In this document: piece after piece, positions 1 through 8,482 of the stretch
How the letters are laid out: each line of letters starts with the position of its first letter
How positions within the stretch are numbered: position 1 is the stretch's first letter
Source: Acetobacterium sp. KB-1
Lineage (GTDB): Bacteria > Bacillota > Clostridia > Eubacteriales > Eubacteriaceae
Direction: 5' to 3'
Assembly (NCBI RefSeq): GCF_003260995.1
Contig: NZ_CP030040.1
Location: forward strand, 2,272,501-2,336,500
DNA: 64,000 nt
The notes under the pieces: model-generated
Told to the model about the DNA's origin: nothing
What the model saw: only the letters and a program-made list of their open reading frames with translations
The model's database searches: none
Position numbers and translations under genes: made by a program

Positions 1-458
1 AAAGGAATAATAATCGGAATGATCATTGGAAGAACAGCTTCTATCGGTATTCCCAAAAAGAAAGGGGTAATAGCAATATTCCATAATGCCATGGTTGCTG
101 TCATTGTTACTGTCCCAAGGGCAAGCCCTGTTATCGCACCTTTTCTGGTTTTGTTTCTTTTGTAAACATTCCCGGCAACAATCACAAAGGAGCCGGTTGC
201 AAAGAGATGCATTAAAATTCCAATAATACCGCTAGACGAACTTACTGTTACACCTTGCAATACACTAACCACGGCAGTTAATATCAATCCCCCTAATGGG
301 CCAAACATAAATGTTCCAATAAGAAGGGGAATGTCTGCTGGATCGTACTCCAGGAATGGGGCCGCCGGGAATATTGGAAAACGGATTAAAGAAACCAATA
401 GTATCGACATTGCCGCCAATACCGCCATCTGAGTCAGTTGTTTTGTCTTGATTTTCAT
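1..458 (-). CDS. ribU: Riboflavin ECF transporter S component RibU (C-terminus outside window)
   Basis: This gene runs off the left edge, so only about 152 N-terminal residues are visible. The start ATG is at 458-456, with GGAGG just upstream. The visible protein begins MKIKTKQLTQMAVLAAMSI and is highly hydrophobic, with several membrane segments and the FPAAPFLEYDPADIP stretch typical of RibU-type substrate-binding membrane proteins. RibU binds riboflavin and works with a shared energizing module (EcfA, EcfA', EcfT), which is not in view. The FMN riboswitch and terminator directly upstream support riboflavin as the substrate. The identification rests on family knowledge plus this context. 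Confidence 0.88.
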   Translation of the reverse strand, partial: MKIKTKQLTQMAVLAAMSILLVSLIRFPIFPAAPFLEYDPADIPLLIGTFMFGPLGGLILTAVVSVLQGVTVSSSSGIIGILMHLFATGSFVIVAGNVYKRNKTRKGAITGLALGTVTMTATMALWNIAITPFFLGIPIEAVLPMIIPIIIP

Positions 459-490
459 AAAAAATCCTCCTTCAATTGTCTGTTCAGTAA

Positions 491-526
491 ATTAAAAGCC
501 CTTGAAAATTTCTTTTCAAGGGCTTT
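491..526 (-). terminator. Intrinsic terminator of the FMN riboswitch
   Basis: An inverted repeat (AAAGCCCTTGAAAA at 495-508 with TTTTCAAGGGCTTT at 513-526) lies between the FMN aptamer and the ribU start, followed in the minus direction by a short T-rich tract. It is placed to end transcription when FMN is bound. Confidence 0.75.
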
Positions 527-539
527 GCGTGCAAAATTT

Positions 540-670
540 GTACGCCATTTCTTTCATCCGGACTATACCGTCGGTTCTGGATTCCAACCAGATCGGCCTT
601 TCGGCTCGTGGACTTATTGCTTTCGCACATCACCACCGGTGAGGACTTACACCTCGCCCTGAAACAGACT
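540..670 (-). promoter_or_regulatory. FMN riboswitch (RFN element)
   Basis: Read on the minus strand this stretch carries the conserved RFN blocks: TTTCAGGGCGAGGTG, then CCGGTGGTGATG, AGTCCACGAG, the GGTTGGAATCC arm, and ACCGACGGTATAGTCCGGAT followed by GAAAG, which closes the basal helix with the opening TTTCA. The aptamer is followed by a terminator and then ribU, the usual arrangement for riboflavin uptake genes turned off by FMN. Confidence 0.93.
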
Positions 671-686
671 ATTTATTTATAAATTT

Positions 687-716
687 ATTATATACCCGGT
701 TGAATTTCTTTGTCAA
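687..716 (-). promoter_or_regulatory. Promoter of the FMN riboswitch-ribU transcript
   Basis: On the minus strand TTGACA (716-711) and TATAAT (692-687) are separated by 18 bp, a near-consensus housekeeping promoter. Transcription would begin near 680, a few bases before the aptamer. Confidence 0.8.
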
Positions 717-735
717 TGATAATTTTTAGCCAACT

Positions 736-1665
736 CTAACTAAACATCTTTTTCTTAAATAAAACAAAGGCAGCAACCCCAGTACACGCAACAGAAATCA
801 GAATGATCGTCCAAAAATTGGGAACTGGCAAACCTTCTACGTTCATCCCATAAAAACTGGCAATCATTGTCGGTATGGCCATAAGAATGGTCAATGACGT
901 TAGTATCTTCATCACAATATTTAAGTTATTTGAAATAATTGATGCAAATGCGTCCATCGTTCCGCTAAGAATATTGGCATAAATATTTGACATCTCAATG
1001 GCCTGCTGCACTTCAATGAGCACGTCTTCCAACAATTCCTTATCTTCTTCATAGAGCTTAATAATACGCCCTCGTTGCAGTTTTTCTAACACACCCTGGT
1101 TCGCTTTTAGGGATGTTGAAAAGAATACCAAACTTTTTTCTAAATCAAGCAACTGAATGAGTTCTTTGTTTTTCAGGGAAATATGAAGTTGTCGCTCAAT
1201 GTCGGTACTCATGCGATTGATATGTCTCAGATAGATTAAAAATCTGCTGGCAACCCGATAAAGAATCTGAAAGATAAAACGGGTTCTTAGATTTGTGTGG
1301 ACATTTTTAACCCGACCTTTTGCAAAATCATCAATAAGGGTGTTTTCTCTCAAACATACCGTAATAATATTCTCTTCGGTTTGGATAATTCCAACTGGAA
1401 TCGTCGTATAAAGAACCATCTTCGTATCCTTTTCAATAACCGGAACATCAATGGTAATAAGGGCCTGATTATTATCCTCTAGCTCTACTCGGGAAATTTC
1501 TTCTTCATCCAGTGCCGCTCTGAGAAAATCAGATTCTACTTCTAGTTCTCTGGTAATAAAATGTAATTCTTCCTCAGTTGGATTAACCATGTTGATCCAA
1601 CTGTTCTTTTCAATGGACTCAACTTCTTGAATCTTGCCTTCAATGGTTTTATAGATTTTGATCAT
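736..1665 (-). CDS. corA: CorA family magnesium transporter
   Basis: This 309-residue protein has the CorA layout: a long, acidic, mostly helical cytoplasmic domain (about residues 1-245) and two C-terminal membrane helices. The signature YGMN (within FYGMNVEGLPVP) sits at the end of the first helix, and the C-terminus is short and basic (FKKKMFS). CorA proteins form pentameric Mg2+ channels in the cell membrane. AAGGAGG lies 6-8 bases before the ATG. Upstream come a 29-codon ORF, an intrinsic terminator and an M-box, so expression should rise when Mg2+ is low. Transport of cobalt or nickel cannot be excluded from sequence, but the M-box argues for Mg2+. Confidence 0.92.
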   Translation of the reverse strand: MIKIYKTIEGKIQEVESIEKNSWINMVNPTEEELHFITRELEVESDFLRAALDEEEISRVELEDNNQALITIDVPVIEKDTKMVLYTTIPVGIIQTEENIITVCLRENTLIDDFAKGRVKNVHTNLRTRFIFQILYRVASRFLIYLRHINRMSTDIERQLHISLKNKELIQLLDLEKSLVFFSTSLKANQGVLEKLQRGRIIKLYEEDKELLEDVLIEVQQAIEMSNIYANILSGTMDAFASIISNNLNIVMKILTSLTILMAIPTMIASFYGMNVEGLPVPNFWTIILISVACTGVAAFVLFKKKMFS

Positions 1666-1680
1666 TGCTTTCCTCCTTTA

Positions 1681-1770
1681 TTAAGAGCAGCCCATGATCC
1701 CTAAGATATTCCGGGCGCTCAGTTTTTGGTCATTTTGTTCAATACGCTTCTCTCCAGGGTCTGCGTCCAT
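1681..1770 (-). CDS. 29-codon leader ORF between M-box and corA
   Basis: An ATG at 1770-1768, preceded by a clear AAGGAG on the minus strand, opens a 29-codon frame beginning MDADPGEKR and ending at TAA at 1683-1681. The corA start codon follows 15 bases later and its Shine-Dalgarno directly follows the leader stop, so the two may be translationally coupled. The ORF lies downstream of the M-box terminator and would be translated only on read-through transcripts. Its start, an acidic run with an Asp-Pro, recalls the Salmonella MgtL leader (MEPDP...), in which acidic and proline residues destabilise ribosomes at low Mg2+. That likeness is inference; the ORF and its ribosome binding site are seen directly. 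Confidence 0.6.
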   Translation of the reverse strand: MDADPGEKRIEQNDQKLSARNILGIMGCS

Positions 1771-1851
1771 CTTATCTCACTCCTTTTTTTTTAATTCACA
1801 CCAAAGAAAGACCATTTGCTACTTTGCTTCTGGCTCTTTGGCGTCTAAATA

Positions 1852-1890
1852 AATAAAAAAATCTCCACTTTAACAGAGGAGATTTTTGCA
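1852..1890 (-). terminator. Terminator of the M-box expression platform
   Basis: On the minus strand AATCTCC pairs with GGAGATT across a short loop and is followed by a run of seven T. A competing antiterminator is visible: AGAGGA at the 3' edge of the M-box can pair with TCCTCT of the terminator 5' arm, reinforced by TTTTTGC and GCAAAAA. This is the usual ON/OFF design of M-box leaders. Confidence 0.85.
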
Positions 1891-1904
1891 TAGCAAAAAT
1901 AATG

Positions 1905-2065
1905 ATTCCTCTATTCGTTGAGTTTTGGCACTATACAGCATAGGGCATCGCCCAACTGCATTAAGTAAAACCTTAAGTCGATAGTACCTGTTGACCCATT
2001 GGCATCTTTCGATGTTTCCGGGCAGCAGCCATATCTGTATAGGAGCCTCACCTAACAAAAGAAAC
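1905..2065 (-). promoter_or_regulatory. M-box (ykoK leader) magnesium riboswitch
   Basis: Read on the minus strand the segment holds the M-box core: GTTAGGTGAGGCTCCTATA, CTGCCCGGAAACATCGAAAG, then GCCAATGGGTCAACAGGTAC and the closing CAACGAAT. M-box RNAs fold on several Mg2+ ions and terminate transcription of Mg2+ transporter genes when the ion is plentiful. The terminator and corA downstream agree with this. Confidence 0.92.
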
Positions 2066-2095
2066 ATATTGTTCTTTTATCTATTTATACCCATA

Positions 2096-2124
2096 ACTAT
2101 ATCTTTTTGTCTCATTGTTGTCAA
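2096..2124 (-). promoter_or_regulatory. Promoter of the M-box-corA transcript
   Basis: Minus-strand TTGACA (2124-2119) and TATAGT (2101-2096) are 17 bp apart. The predicted start near 2089 lies just before the M-box. Confidence 0.72.
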
Positions 2125-2224
2125 TCATTTTTAAGTTAACATGCCGTAAATTACGACCTTGTTAGCGATGACCCCTAACGGTTATCCCAACAAACACAAA
2201 GCAGCTTTATATCTGACATATTTT

Positions 2225-2257
2225 AATAAGGATCCGTCTGAGACAGATCCTTATTCT
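2225..2257. terminator. Hairpin after the repeat-protein gene
   Basis: AATAAGGATC and GATCCTTATT form a perfect stem around a short centre. The hairpin lies about 20 bp past the stop codon of the surface-protein gene. The T-tract is weak on both sides, so it may be an inefficient bidirectional terminator. The remaining bases up to the M-box promoter hold no gene that I can see. Confidence 0.5.
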
Positions 2258-2278
2258 CTTTGTTGCCAATCTGATTAA

Positions 2279-3823
2279 TTAAGAAGCATTATGTTTTTTT
2301 CGATAAATGACAACCCCAATAATGCCGAGTACAACAACAATGGCACCAATAATTCCAGCAACCATCCATGAATCAGCCGGATTTGATTCTACTATATTTA
2401 CCCGTACTGTTGCAACAGCACTTTTAAAATAATTGTTACCTTTATATTTGACAATAACTTCCTGTTCACCTACTTCGTTTTTATAACTTAACTCAATGTC
2501 ATCTCGGTTAAATTTAACTTCATTATTATTTTCATCCACAACTGCAATGGCAAGGTCTTGATACACTGCGTCGTTCATTTTTTTTGTATCACGATCATAT
2601 TCAACACTTGGTGGATTTGCCGCAATAACCAATGCGCTATCTTTTTTTTCTGCAATAATAACCGTTTCCGTTGCCTTGCTTGTGTTATATTTGTCGGTTC
2701 CTTTATATTTTACCGTCACCGGTTGATCGCCCGCAACGCGATTGTAACTCAGCTCAATATCCGTTGTTGTAAAATTAACGGCATTATTTTTGCTGTCAAC
2801 CACCTGAATTCCAAGCACTTGATAAACCGCAGCATCCAATTTGCCAGCGTCACTGGTATAGTCCACTGTAATCGGCGGTTTTGCCAGATTGATGGTTGTA
2901 TTTTCTTTAGCTGGTGCCGGAGGATCGACCTGGCCAGTGATTTCTATATCGACAGTCGCCATACTTGGCGAATACTGATCATTTCCTTTGTATTTTACGG
3001 TAACATCCTGTTTCCCGGGGGCTCGGTTATAACTCATCTCAATATCAGCTGCGGTAAAATTTATTTTGTTACTTCCCGCATCAACAACCACAATACTCAA
3101 TGCCTGATAAACAGCCAAATCAAGTTTTGCTGAATCACTGGTATAGGCTACTGCTGGCGGCTTCGCAGCAATGGATACTCTGGTATCCTGCTTTCCGATA
3201 ATCTGAACTGAAGCATTAACCTGACTCGGATTGTATTGGGAATTCCCCTTATAAGCGACAACAACATTTTGCGTTCCCACCGCATGATTAAAGGTCAGGG
3301 TAATATCACTCGGTGAAAATTCAATCTTGTTGGAATCACCATCGACCACTTGAATCACCAGATCGTCATATACCGCTTTATCTAATGTCGCAGCATCAGC
3401 GGAATAACCTACCGCTGGCGGATTGACTTTCAATACCAGTCGGGTATCTTTCTTAGGAACCTCATTGATAATAATGTTTCCAGTTGCCATACTGGTCTCA
3501 TATTTTTCGTCGCCGATATAGGTAACGTTTATCTTTTGCGTGCCAACCTGTCGATTGTAGTCGAGAACAATATCGTCCTTAGTGAAATCAATTTTATTAT
3601 CGTCGCTATCCACCACTACGATGTTCATGGCATTATAGACCGCCTTATCCAGTTCGTCTGCTGATGTGTTGAATGTCACCGAGGCTGGTGAACTGGCGAT
3701 CGATACCGTCGTTGCCAGTTGATTATCTGCTTCTGCCCAAATTCCCATCGGTAGCAGCATTAAAATCAATGCTGCAATCAATCCTGTTTGCCACATCCGT
3801 CCAGTTAATTTTTCATTATTCAT
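2279..3823 (-). CDS. Exported surface protein with five tandem Ig-like repeats
   Basis: This 514-residue protein starts with a signal peptide (about residues 10-31, ending near WAEA), continues with five tandem repeats of about 87 residues, and ends with one membrane helix (SWMVAGIIGAIVVVLGIIGVV) and a basic tail. Each repeat has the pattern P-P-x-V-x-Y, a D-x-A-V-Y motif, V-V-D, an [FN]-x-x-x-D-I turn, and V-x-Y-x-G-x-x-x-Y near its end. This resembles bacterial Ig-like or MBG-type beta-sandwich modules. No LPXTG sorting signal is present, so it is probably held in the membrane by its C-terminal helix. The next gene upstream encodes a second exported protein of similar style. The ligand is unknown. 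Confidence 0.75.
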   Translation of the reverse strand: MNNEKLTGRMWQTGLIAALILMLLPMGIWAEADNQLATTVSIASSPASVTFNTSADELDKAVYNAMNIVVVDSDDNKIDFTKDDIVLDYNRQVGTQKINVTYIGDEKYETSMATGNIIINEVPKKDTRLVLKVNPPAVGYSADAATLDKAVYDDLVIQVVDGDSNKIEFSPSDITLTFNHAVGTQNVVVAYKGNSQYNPSQVNASVQIIGKQDTRVSIAAKPPAVAYTSDSAKLDLAVYQALSIVVVDAGSNKINFTAADIEMSYNRAPGKQDVTVKYKGNDQYSPSMATVDIEITGQVDPPAPAKENTTINLAKPPITVDYTSDAGKLDAAVYQVLGIQVVDSKNNAVNFTTTDIELSYNRVAGDQPVTVKYKGTDKYNTSKATETVIIAEKKDSALVIAANPPSVEYDRDTKKMNDAVYQDLAIAVVDENNNEVKFNRDDIELSYKNEVGEQEVIVKYKGNNYFKSAVATVRVNIVESNPADSWMVAGIIGAIVVVLGIIGVVIYRKKHNAS

Positions 3824-3950
3824 TTTCTTTCCCTTTCCATCTGATCCATTTTTGCTATAACCACTAGCATCCTATGATCTATTAATCCAAACCGTTGTAA
3901 ACGTTTTTCTTAACTTGTCTCTACATCGTCTCCCTCCCCTTTATGATACT

Positions 3951-3982
3951 AAAAAAGATCTATCTTTATTGACAGATCTTTT
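3951..3982 (-). terminator. Intrinsic terminator of the YDG/MBG surface-protein gene
   Basis: AAAAGATCT and AGATCTTTT form a stem just past the stop codon at 3991, followed on the minus strand by a T-run. It separates the two surface-protein genes into different transcription units. Confidence 0.8.
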
Positions 3983-3990
3983 ATTTCAAA

Positions 3991-5427
3991 CTAGTCCATT
4001 TTGGTCAAACGATTTTTCCCAAAGAAGATGGCTCCCGCAATCAATAACAACAGCAACAAAGCAATGCCCATGTAAGGGATCGGCAACGCCTCTTCCTTCT
4101 CAGCGGCTCCGCTGCCGCCATCGCTGTACTCATTTCCGCCATACACAGCCACCTTATCTTCTTTTTTTATAATTTCAAATTTATTCGCTCCATCAGCTAA
4201 TTTAAGGTGATAATTCGGATTATCCAAACTCCCTAAAAAAACATCATAGGTCCCTACCGCTTCTCCTGCTTCACGTTCTAAAGATCCGAACATCACGTCA
4301 TCAGCATATAATCCTTTATTAAAACCATCTCCTGAATCCTCCTGCCAGACAGTGTAAGTTAATGCCGGGTCTGCTTCGCCCTGAATTTTCGAAACATAGC
4401 CAGGGATAACCGTTATTGCGGCCGGGGTAATGCTATATTTTTCCTTGGAAATGATGGTTTGGTTGTTGATTATATAATTTTCTGTCTTGGTCCCATCGAT
4501 GCCATACAAATAGAAGCCACCTGACGCCCATACATAATATTTTCCCACATCTTTTTGCCGAGTATTAATTTCTCCATAATAAGGATAAAAATCTGCCGCT
4601 CCAAAAACACCTAATTCTTCGCCCTTAATCAGATCTGTTTTATTGACAGATAGTTGATACTCATTGAGGTTTGGGGTTCCATCATAAACCTTATTCTGAC
4701 CGGCAAGGAGAACCTCTACCGGCTTGGGCAAAATACTGGCCACTAATGATACGTTGATGCTCACCAATGGTTTGGTCTCTGTTATTTCGTCGACAATGAG
4801 ATAGTTATTTCCCTTGTCGCCTGAAATCGTGACCTCTTTCAGAACGACTAAATTTGAATTTGTCGGTTTCACATCCTTAAATAAAAAACTGGCCGATGCA
4901 TAGTCAAATGCAACCTTATCGATATCCGCAGCGATAACACCCCGGTTTCCCAATCCCTTTAAGGCAATCTCAGGAACTATGATGTTACCATCATAAATTT
5001 TAGTAATTGGCTTTTCTGTAATGAATTCTGATGTTTTGAGTTCAATCGGCGTTATTTTAATTTCTTTTTTATCTTCAATCTTCGCATAGGCTTCGTCACC
5101 CCGATAGACTGCAAACACCTGATAGGTTCCCACCTCCGAAGGCGGATTGGTTGACAAGGGATAGATTTCTCCATTTGCCTGAATCCCTTTATAAGTGATC
5201 TCGATCAGTTCCGAATCAAGATCTGGTCCCTCGGCAACGGGATTTACTGTGGCCAAAACCTGCGGTCCTCCATTGTAGACGATATCAGATGAGAAGAGAA
5301 TAACCGGACGTAGCGATCCCTGTTCAGTTTGATTTTCTGCCAGGACGCTTATATAAAAGCAGGTCGCATTCAAAACGATCGTCAAGACTAAGCATAAAAA
5401 CAGCCTGATACTGTTGGTCTTTTTCAT
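3991..5427 (-). CDS. Exported surface protein with YDG and MBG-like domains
   Basis: This 478-residue protein has an N-terminal signal peptide (about residues 8-30, LFLCLVLTIVLNATCFYISVL), an extracellular body and a C-terminal membrane helix (MGIALLLLLLIAGAIFF) with a basic end. The body contains two KIYDG/KVYDG motifs (TKIYDGNIIVPE and NKVYDGTPNLNE) typical of YDG domains, and a region starting ITVIPGYVSKIQGEADPALT that matches the MBG pattern (K-x-Y/Q-G-x-x-D-P). Such modules are common in clostridial adhesins and surface-layer proteins. There is no LPXTG motif. The gene is monocistronic between terminators. Binding partner unknown. Confidence 0.75.
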   Translation of the reverse strand: MKKTNSIRLFLCLVLTIVLNATCFYISVLAENQTEQGSLRPVILFSSDIVYNGGPQVLATVNPVAEGPDLDSELIEITYKGIQANGEIYPLSTNPPSEVGTYQVFAVYRGDEAYAKIEDKKEIKITPIELKTSEFITEKPITKIYDGNIIVPEIALKGLGNRGVIAADIDKVAFDYASASFLFKDVKPTNSNLVVLKEVTISGDKGNNYLIVDEITETKPLVSINVSLVASILPKPVEVLLAGQNKVYDGTPNLNEYQLSVNKTDLIKGEELGVFGAADFYPYYGEINTRQKDVGKYYVWASGGFYLYGIDGTKTENYIINNQTIISKEKYSITPAAITVIPGYVSKIQGEADPALTYTVWQEDSGDGFNKGLYADDVMFGSLEREAGEAVGTYDVFLGSLDNPNYHLKLADGANKFEIIKKEDKVAVYGGNEYSDGGSGAAEKEEALPIPYMGIALLLLLLIAGAIFFGKNRLTKMD

Positions 5428-5581
5428 TGATTACTTCCTTTTTATACAAATTATCACAATACCCTGACGTTCTGTTCAATTATACCGATTTATAGCTCTG
5501 TATACAATGAAACCAGACCATTGTTCGTTTATAATTTACTTTGTGATTATTTCTTTACAATCATTACATAAAAATGACATC

Positions 5582-5613
5582 TAAAAACCCACCTGATTCA
5601 GGTGGGTTTTTAG
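5582..5613 (-). terminator. Terminator of the fruRKA operon
   Basis: AAAAACCCACCTGA and TCAGGTGGGTTTTT form a perfect stem 12-40 bp past the fruA stop, with a T-run on both sides, so it can act in either direction. Confidence 0.88.
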
Positions 5614-5624
5614 GGTGACGATTT

Positions 5625-6017
5625 TTATATAATCTCTAATTCATCAACCTCACTGCTTTTTGGTTTTTTCAAAATTCCGAGCATCAACATGCTGGCGACT
5701 GAACCGGCCGCCAGGGCGATCACGTAACCAAATGGATTGCCTACCAGCGGGAATACGAAAATGCCACCGTGCGGAGCCAGTAATGTACAACCAAAAAACA
5801 TCGATAATCCACCAGCCAGGGCTGAACCAACAATACAGGAAGGAATAACCCGTAGCGGGTCTTCTGAGGCAAAGGGAATTGCTCCCTCAGTAATAAAAGA
5901 AAGCCCCATTACATAATTGGCAATCCCGGCTTCCCGTTCTTTTTTAGTGAAGCGACTTTTAAAGATGGTGGTTGCCAGGGCAATACCCAGAGGCGGCACC
6001 ATCCCGCCGACCATCAC
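5625..6017 (-). CDS. fruA: FruA, 3' part (end of fructose PTS IIC domain), separated by frameshift
   Basis: This 130-codon frame encodes the last membrane portion of the fructose-specific IIC domain ([18 protein letters not shown], then [17 protein letters not shown]). It continues the upstream frame after a +1 shift. The shift comes from three exact copies of the octamer CCATCACC (plus-strand spelling) at 6011-6034; with one copy the two frames join without loss of any expected residue. A GTG at 6017 preceded by GGGG could allow re-initiation 4 bases past the upstream stop, giving a two-piece transporter. Whether the split is real, switchable or an assembly artefact cannot be told from one sequence. 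Confidence 0.85.
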   Translation of the reverse strand: MMVGGMVPPLGIALATTIFKSRFTKKEREAGIANYVMGLSFITEGAIPFASEDPLRVIPSCIVGSALAGGLSMFFGCTLLAPHGGIFVFPLVGNPFGYVIALAAGSVASMLMLGILKKPKSSEVDELEII

Positions 6018-6034
6018 CCCATCACCCCATCACC
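6011..6034. repeat. Triplicated 8-bp repeat that shifts the fruA frame
   Basis: Three exact, adjacent copies of CCATCACC (GGTGATGG on the coding strand). One copy would restore the uninterrupted FruA frame; three copies add 16 bp and bring a TGA into frame at 6024-6022. Four copies would add 24 bp and also be in frame. Confidence 0.95.
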
Positions 6035-7551
6035 GCCGCCATAATATCAAACTGACCAGTGGCCAGTGACGCCAGACCAAATGTATAGGCTGCCTTATTG
6101 ACCGGCCCGCCCATATCCACTGCCATCATACCACCCAGAACAATACCAAGAATGACCTTACTGGATGTCCCCATGCTGTTCAAACCGGCACTTAAAGCCG
6201 CATTGAGTGCTGCAACCGGGGGATTAATGACAATGACCATTAAGGCGCCAATCAGCAAGATACCAAAGAAGGGGTAAATCAATATCGGTTTAATACCCTC
6301 CAGGCTGGCCGGCAATTTTGCAAAGACTTTTTTCAGACCCACTACCAGATAGCCCGCGGCAAAACCAGCAAACAATGCCCCAAGAAAACCTGCGCCGCCG
6401 GTGTTAGCCAGCATACCACCAACAAAACCAACGGCTAAAGCCGGTCGATCCCCAATGCTCATGGCAATATAACCCGCCAAGACCGGTAACATAAATGCAA
6501 AGGCCGTATCGCCCACCTGTTTCAAAAAGGCCGCAATGGGGGTATTACTTCCAAAATTTGCCGGGTCAATGCTGTAGTCGTCAAACAAAAATGCCAGAGC
6601 GATCAGAATCCCACCACCGATAACAAAGGGCAACATGTGAGAGATGCCGTTCATTAAGTCTTTATAAACCTTACGACCAACACTTTCATTTTTCCCAGAA
6701 CCAGCGGGTTCTTCGCTTGTCTGGGCACCCCCAGAATACACTGCTGCCTTTCCCGCCAGAGCTTCTTCTATTAGTTCTTTGGGTTTGTGAATTCCCTGGG
6801 CTACATTTGTTTGAATAACTTGTTTCCCATTAAAACGGCCCATTTCCACATTAGTGTCAGCGGCAATAATAATGCAGTCGGCTGCTTTAATTTCTTCAGC
6901 TGTCAATAAATTTTTGACCCCGCCAGAACCATTGGTTTCCACCTTAATGGTAACCCCCATTTGTTTGGCCTTGCTTTCCAGACTTTCTGCTGCCATGTAC
7001 GTATGGGCGATCCCCGTCGGACAAGCGGTGACTGCCAGAAGTTGATACTTTCTGTCTGTTTCCTGCGTTTCTGGCGTCTTCTCAACCCCGAATTTTTCCT
7101 GTTCCTTTTGATCAATGAGCTTTAAAAACGTTTGCTTATCACTTGAGGCGATGAGCTTCTTACGAAATTCTTCATCCATCAAAATAGTGGACAACCGACT
7201 TAACACTTCCAGATGGAGATTATTTGCTGCTTCCGGCGCCGCAATCAAAAAGAAAAGATAGGCCGGCTCTCCGTCTAAAGCCTCAAAGTCAGTTCCTTCT
7301 TTAATAACCATAGCTGCCAGCCCAGCGTCTTTGACCACCGCGGATTTCCCATGAGGAATGGCAACCCCTTCTCCAATTCCAGTCGTTCCTTCTGCTTCCC
7401 GGACCATTACCGCTTTTTTAAAAACCGCTTTATCTGCAATCTTTCCGCTTTTAGCCATCAACCCCACTAATTGTTCAATCGTTTCTTCCTTGGATGCTGG
7501 TTTTCCAGCGAGATCAATGCCCTTTTCATTTAATAAATCAATAATCCGCAT
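6022..7551 (-). CDS. fruA: Fructose-specific PTS IIA-IIB-IIC, truncated at the IIC domain
   Basis: This 509-residue frame holds the IIA domain (residues 1 to about 150, phospho-histidine H67 in IPHGKS), the IIB domain (about 168-265, phospho-cysteine C177 in [12 protein letters not shown]) and most of the IIC membrane channel from about 295. FruA imports fructose and phosphorylates it to fructose 1-phosphate, the substrate of FruK encoded just upstream. The frame ends early at a TGA inside a triplicated octamer; the missing part lies in the next frame at 5625-6017. Joined, they would make a protein of about 636 residues, the normal size for FruA. It lies 16 bp after fruK in the fruR-fruK-fruA operon. 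Confidence 0.93.
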   Translation of the reverse strand: MRIIDLLNEKGIDLAGKPASKEETIEQLVGLMAKSGKIADKAVFKKAVMVREAEGTTGIGEGVAIPHGKSAVVKDAGLAAMVIKEGTDFEALDGEPAYLFFLIAAPEAANNLHLEVLSRLSTILMDEEFRKKLIASSDKQTFLKLIDQKEQEKFGVEKTPETQETDRKYQLLAVTACPTGIAHTYMAAESLESKAKQMGVTIKVETNGSGGVKNLLTAEEIKAADCIIIAADTNVEMGRFNGKQVIQTNVAQGIHKPKELIEEALAGKAAVYSGGAQTSEEPAGSGKNESVGRKVYKDLMNGISHMLPFVIGGGILIALAFLFDDYSIDPANFGSNTPIAAFLKQVGDTAFAFMLPVLAGYIAMSIGDRPALAVGFVGGMLANTGGAGFLGALFAGFAAGYLVVGLKKVFAKLPASLEGIKPILIYPFFGILLIGALMVIVINPPVAALNAALSAGLNSMGTSSKVILGIVLGGMMAVDMGGPVNKAAYTFGLASLATGQFDIMAAVMG

Positions 7552-7567
7552 TTTTTATTCCTCCTTA

Positions 7568-8482
7568 TCATTTGTTTTCTTCGATCTTGTTCAACAACTT
7601 CAGAACCTCTTCTCTGGTTGCCAATGTTTCTGAAAAGGCAGATGCACTTCCCGTTGCAACCCCCATCACAAAAGCCTCACGTAGATCCTGATTTTTAAGA
7701 TAGCCAGCAATAAATCCCGCGACCATCGAATCTCCTGCTCCAACTGAATTTTTAACCACGCCTTCCGGTGGTTTCATTTCATGAATACTTTCATCTTCAG
7801 CAACGAGAAGCGCGCCTTCTCCAGCCATCGATACCAACACATTTTTGGCGCCCATTTCCTGCAATCGTTTGCCATAAGTAATGATGTCATCCCGACTCGT
7901 CAAGGTGACACCGAACATGTCCCCCAACTCATGGTTATTCGGCTTTATCAGAAAAGGCTGATACTTAACAACCCTTAACAATAGCTCGCCGGTAGCATCC
8001 ACGACAATTTTTACGCCGCGATTTTCCAGCAACCTCATAATATTTTCATAGGTATCCTCAGGTAATGCCGCCGGAATACTTCCAGCTAAAACCAGCATAT
8101 CTCCGGTTTCAATAAATTCGAGCTTTTTAAATAGCTGACTCAGTTCTTTTTTGCCAATACCAGGCCCTTGTCCATTGATTTCACTTTCTTTACCAGCTTT
8201 TATTTTAACGTTAATTCGCGAATTGCCCGATTTTAATTTAACAAAATCGGTGTAACAACCAAAGTCTTTGATACGCCGTTCGATTTCCTTTCCCGTAAAG
8301 CCGCCCACAAAACCCAGGGCAATATTTCGGATATCCAGATTTTTAAGAACCATGGATACGTTGATCCCTTTGCCCCCCGGGTAAATATGCTCCCATTCAC
8401 TGCGATTAACTTCACCTTCTCGAAAAGATGAAAGCCCGACCACATAATCCAAAGACGGATTAAAGGTTACGGTAAAAATCAT
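7568..8482 (-). CDS. fruK: 1-phosphofructokinase
   Basis: This 304-residue PfkB-family sugar kinase phosphorylates fructose 1-phosphate to fructose 1,6-bisphosphate in the cytoplasm. It shows the N-terminal TFNPSLDYVV and the YPGGKGINVS motif that mark 1-phosphofructokinases, and the C-terminal PfkB signature with the catalytic aspartate (VKNSVGAGDSMVAGFIAGY). Its start overlaps the fruR stop by 4 bases (ATGA), and fruA follows by 16 bases, so all three genes should be made from one transcript. Confidence 0.95.
   Translation of the reverse strand: MIFTVTFNPSLDYVVGLSSFREGEVNRSEWEHIYPGGKGINVSMVLKNLDIRNIALGFVGGFTGKEIERRIKDFGCYTDFVKLKSGNSRINVKIKAGKESEINGQGPGIGKKELSQLFKKLEFIETGDMLVLAGSIPAALPEDTYENIMRLLENRGVKIVVDATGELLLRVVKYQPFLIKPNNHELGDMFGVTLTSRDDIITYGKRLQEMGAKNVLVSMAGEGALLVAEDESIHEMKPPEGVVKNSVGAGDSMVAGFIAGYLKNQDLREAFVMGVATGSASAFSETLATREEVLKLLNKIEENK

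Noticed and set aside
2558-3133. A 191-residue plus-strand open frame
   Set aside because: It is antisense to the repeats of the surface protein; its Cys/Asn/Phe-rich composition follows from the repeats on the other strand.
2279-3823. The repeats as a CRISPR array
   Set aside because: The units are about 260 bp, coding and diverged; there are no short exact repeats with spacers. I saw no CRISPR array anywhere in the window.
6011-6034. Programmed ribosomal frameshift in fruA
   Set aside because: There is no slippery heptamer or downstream stem, and the exact 16-bp insertion made of two repeat units explains the shift better.
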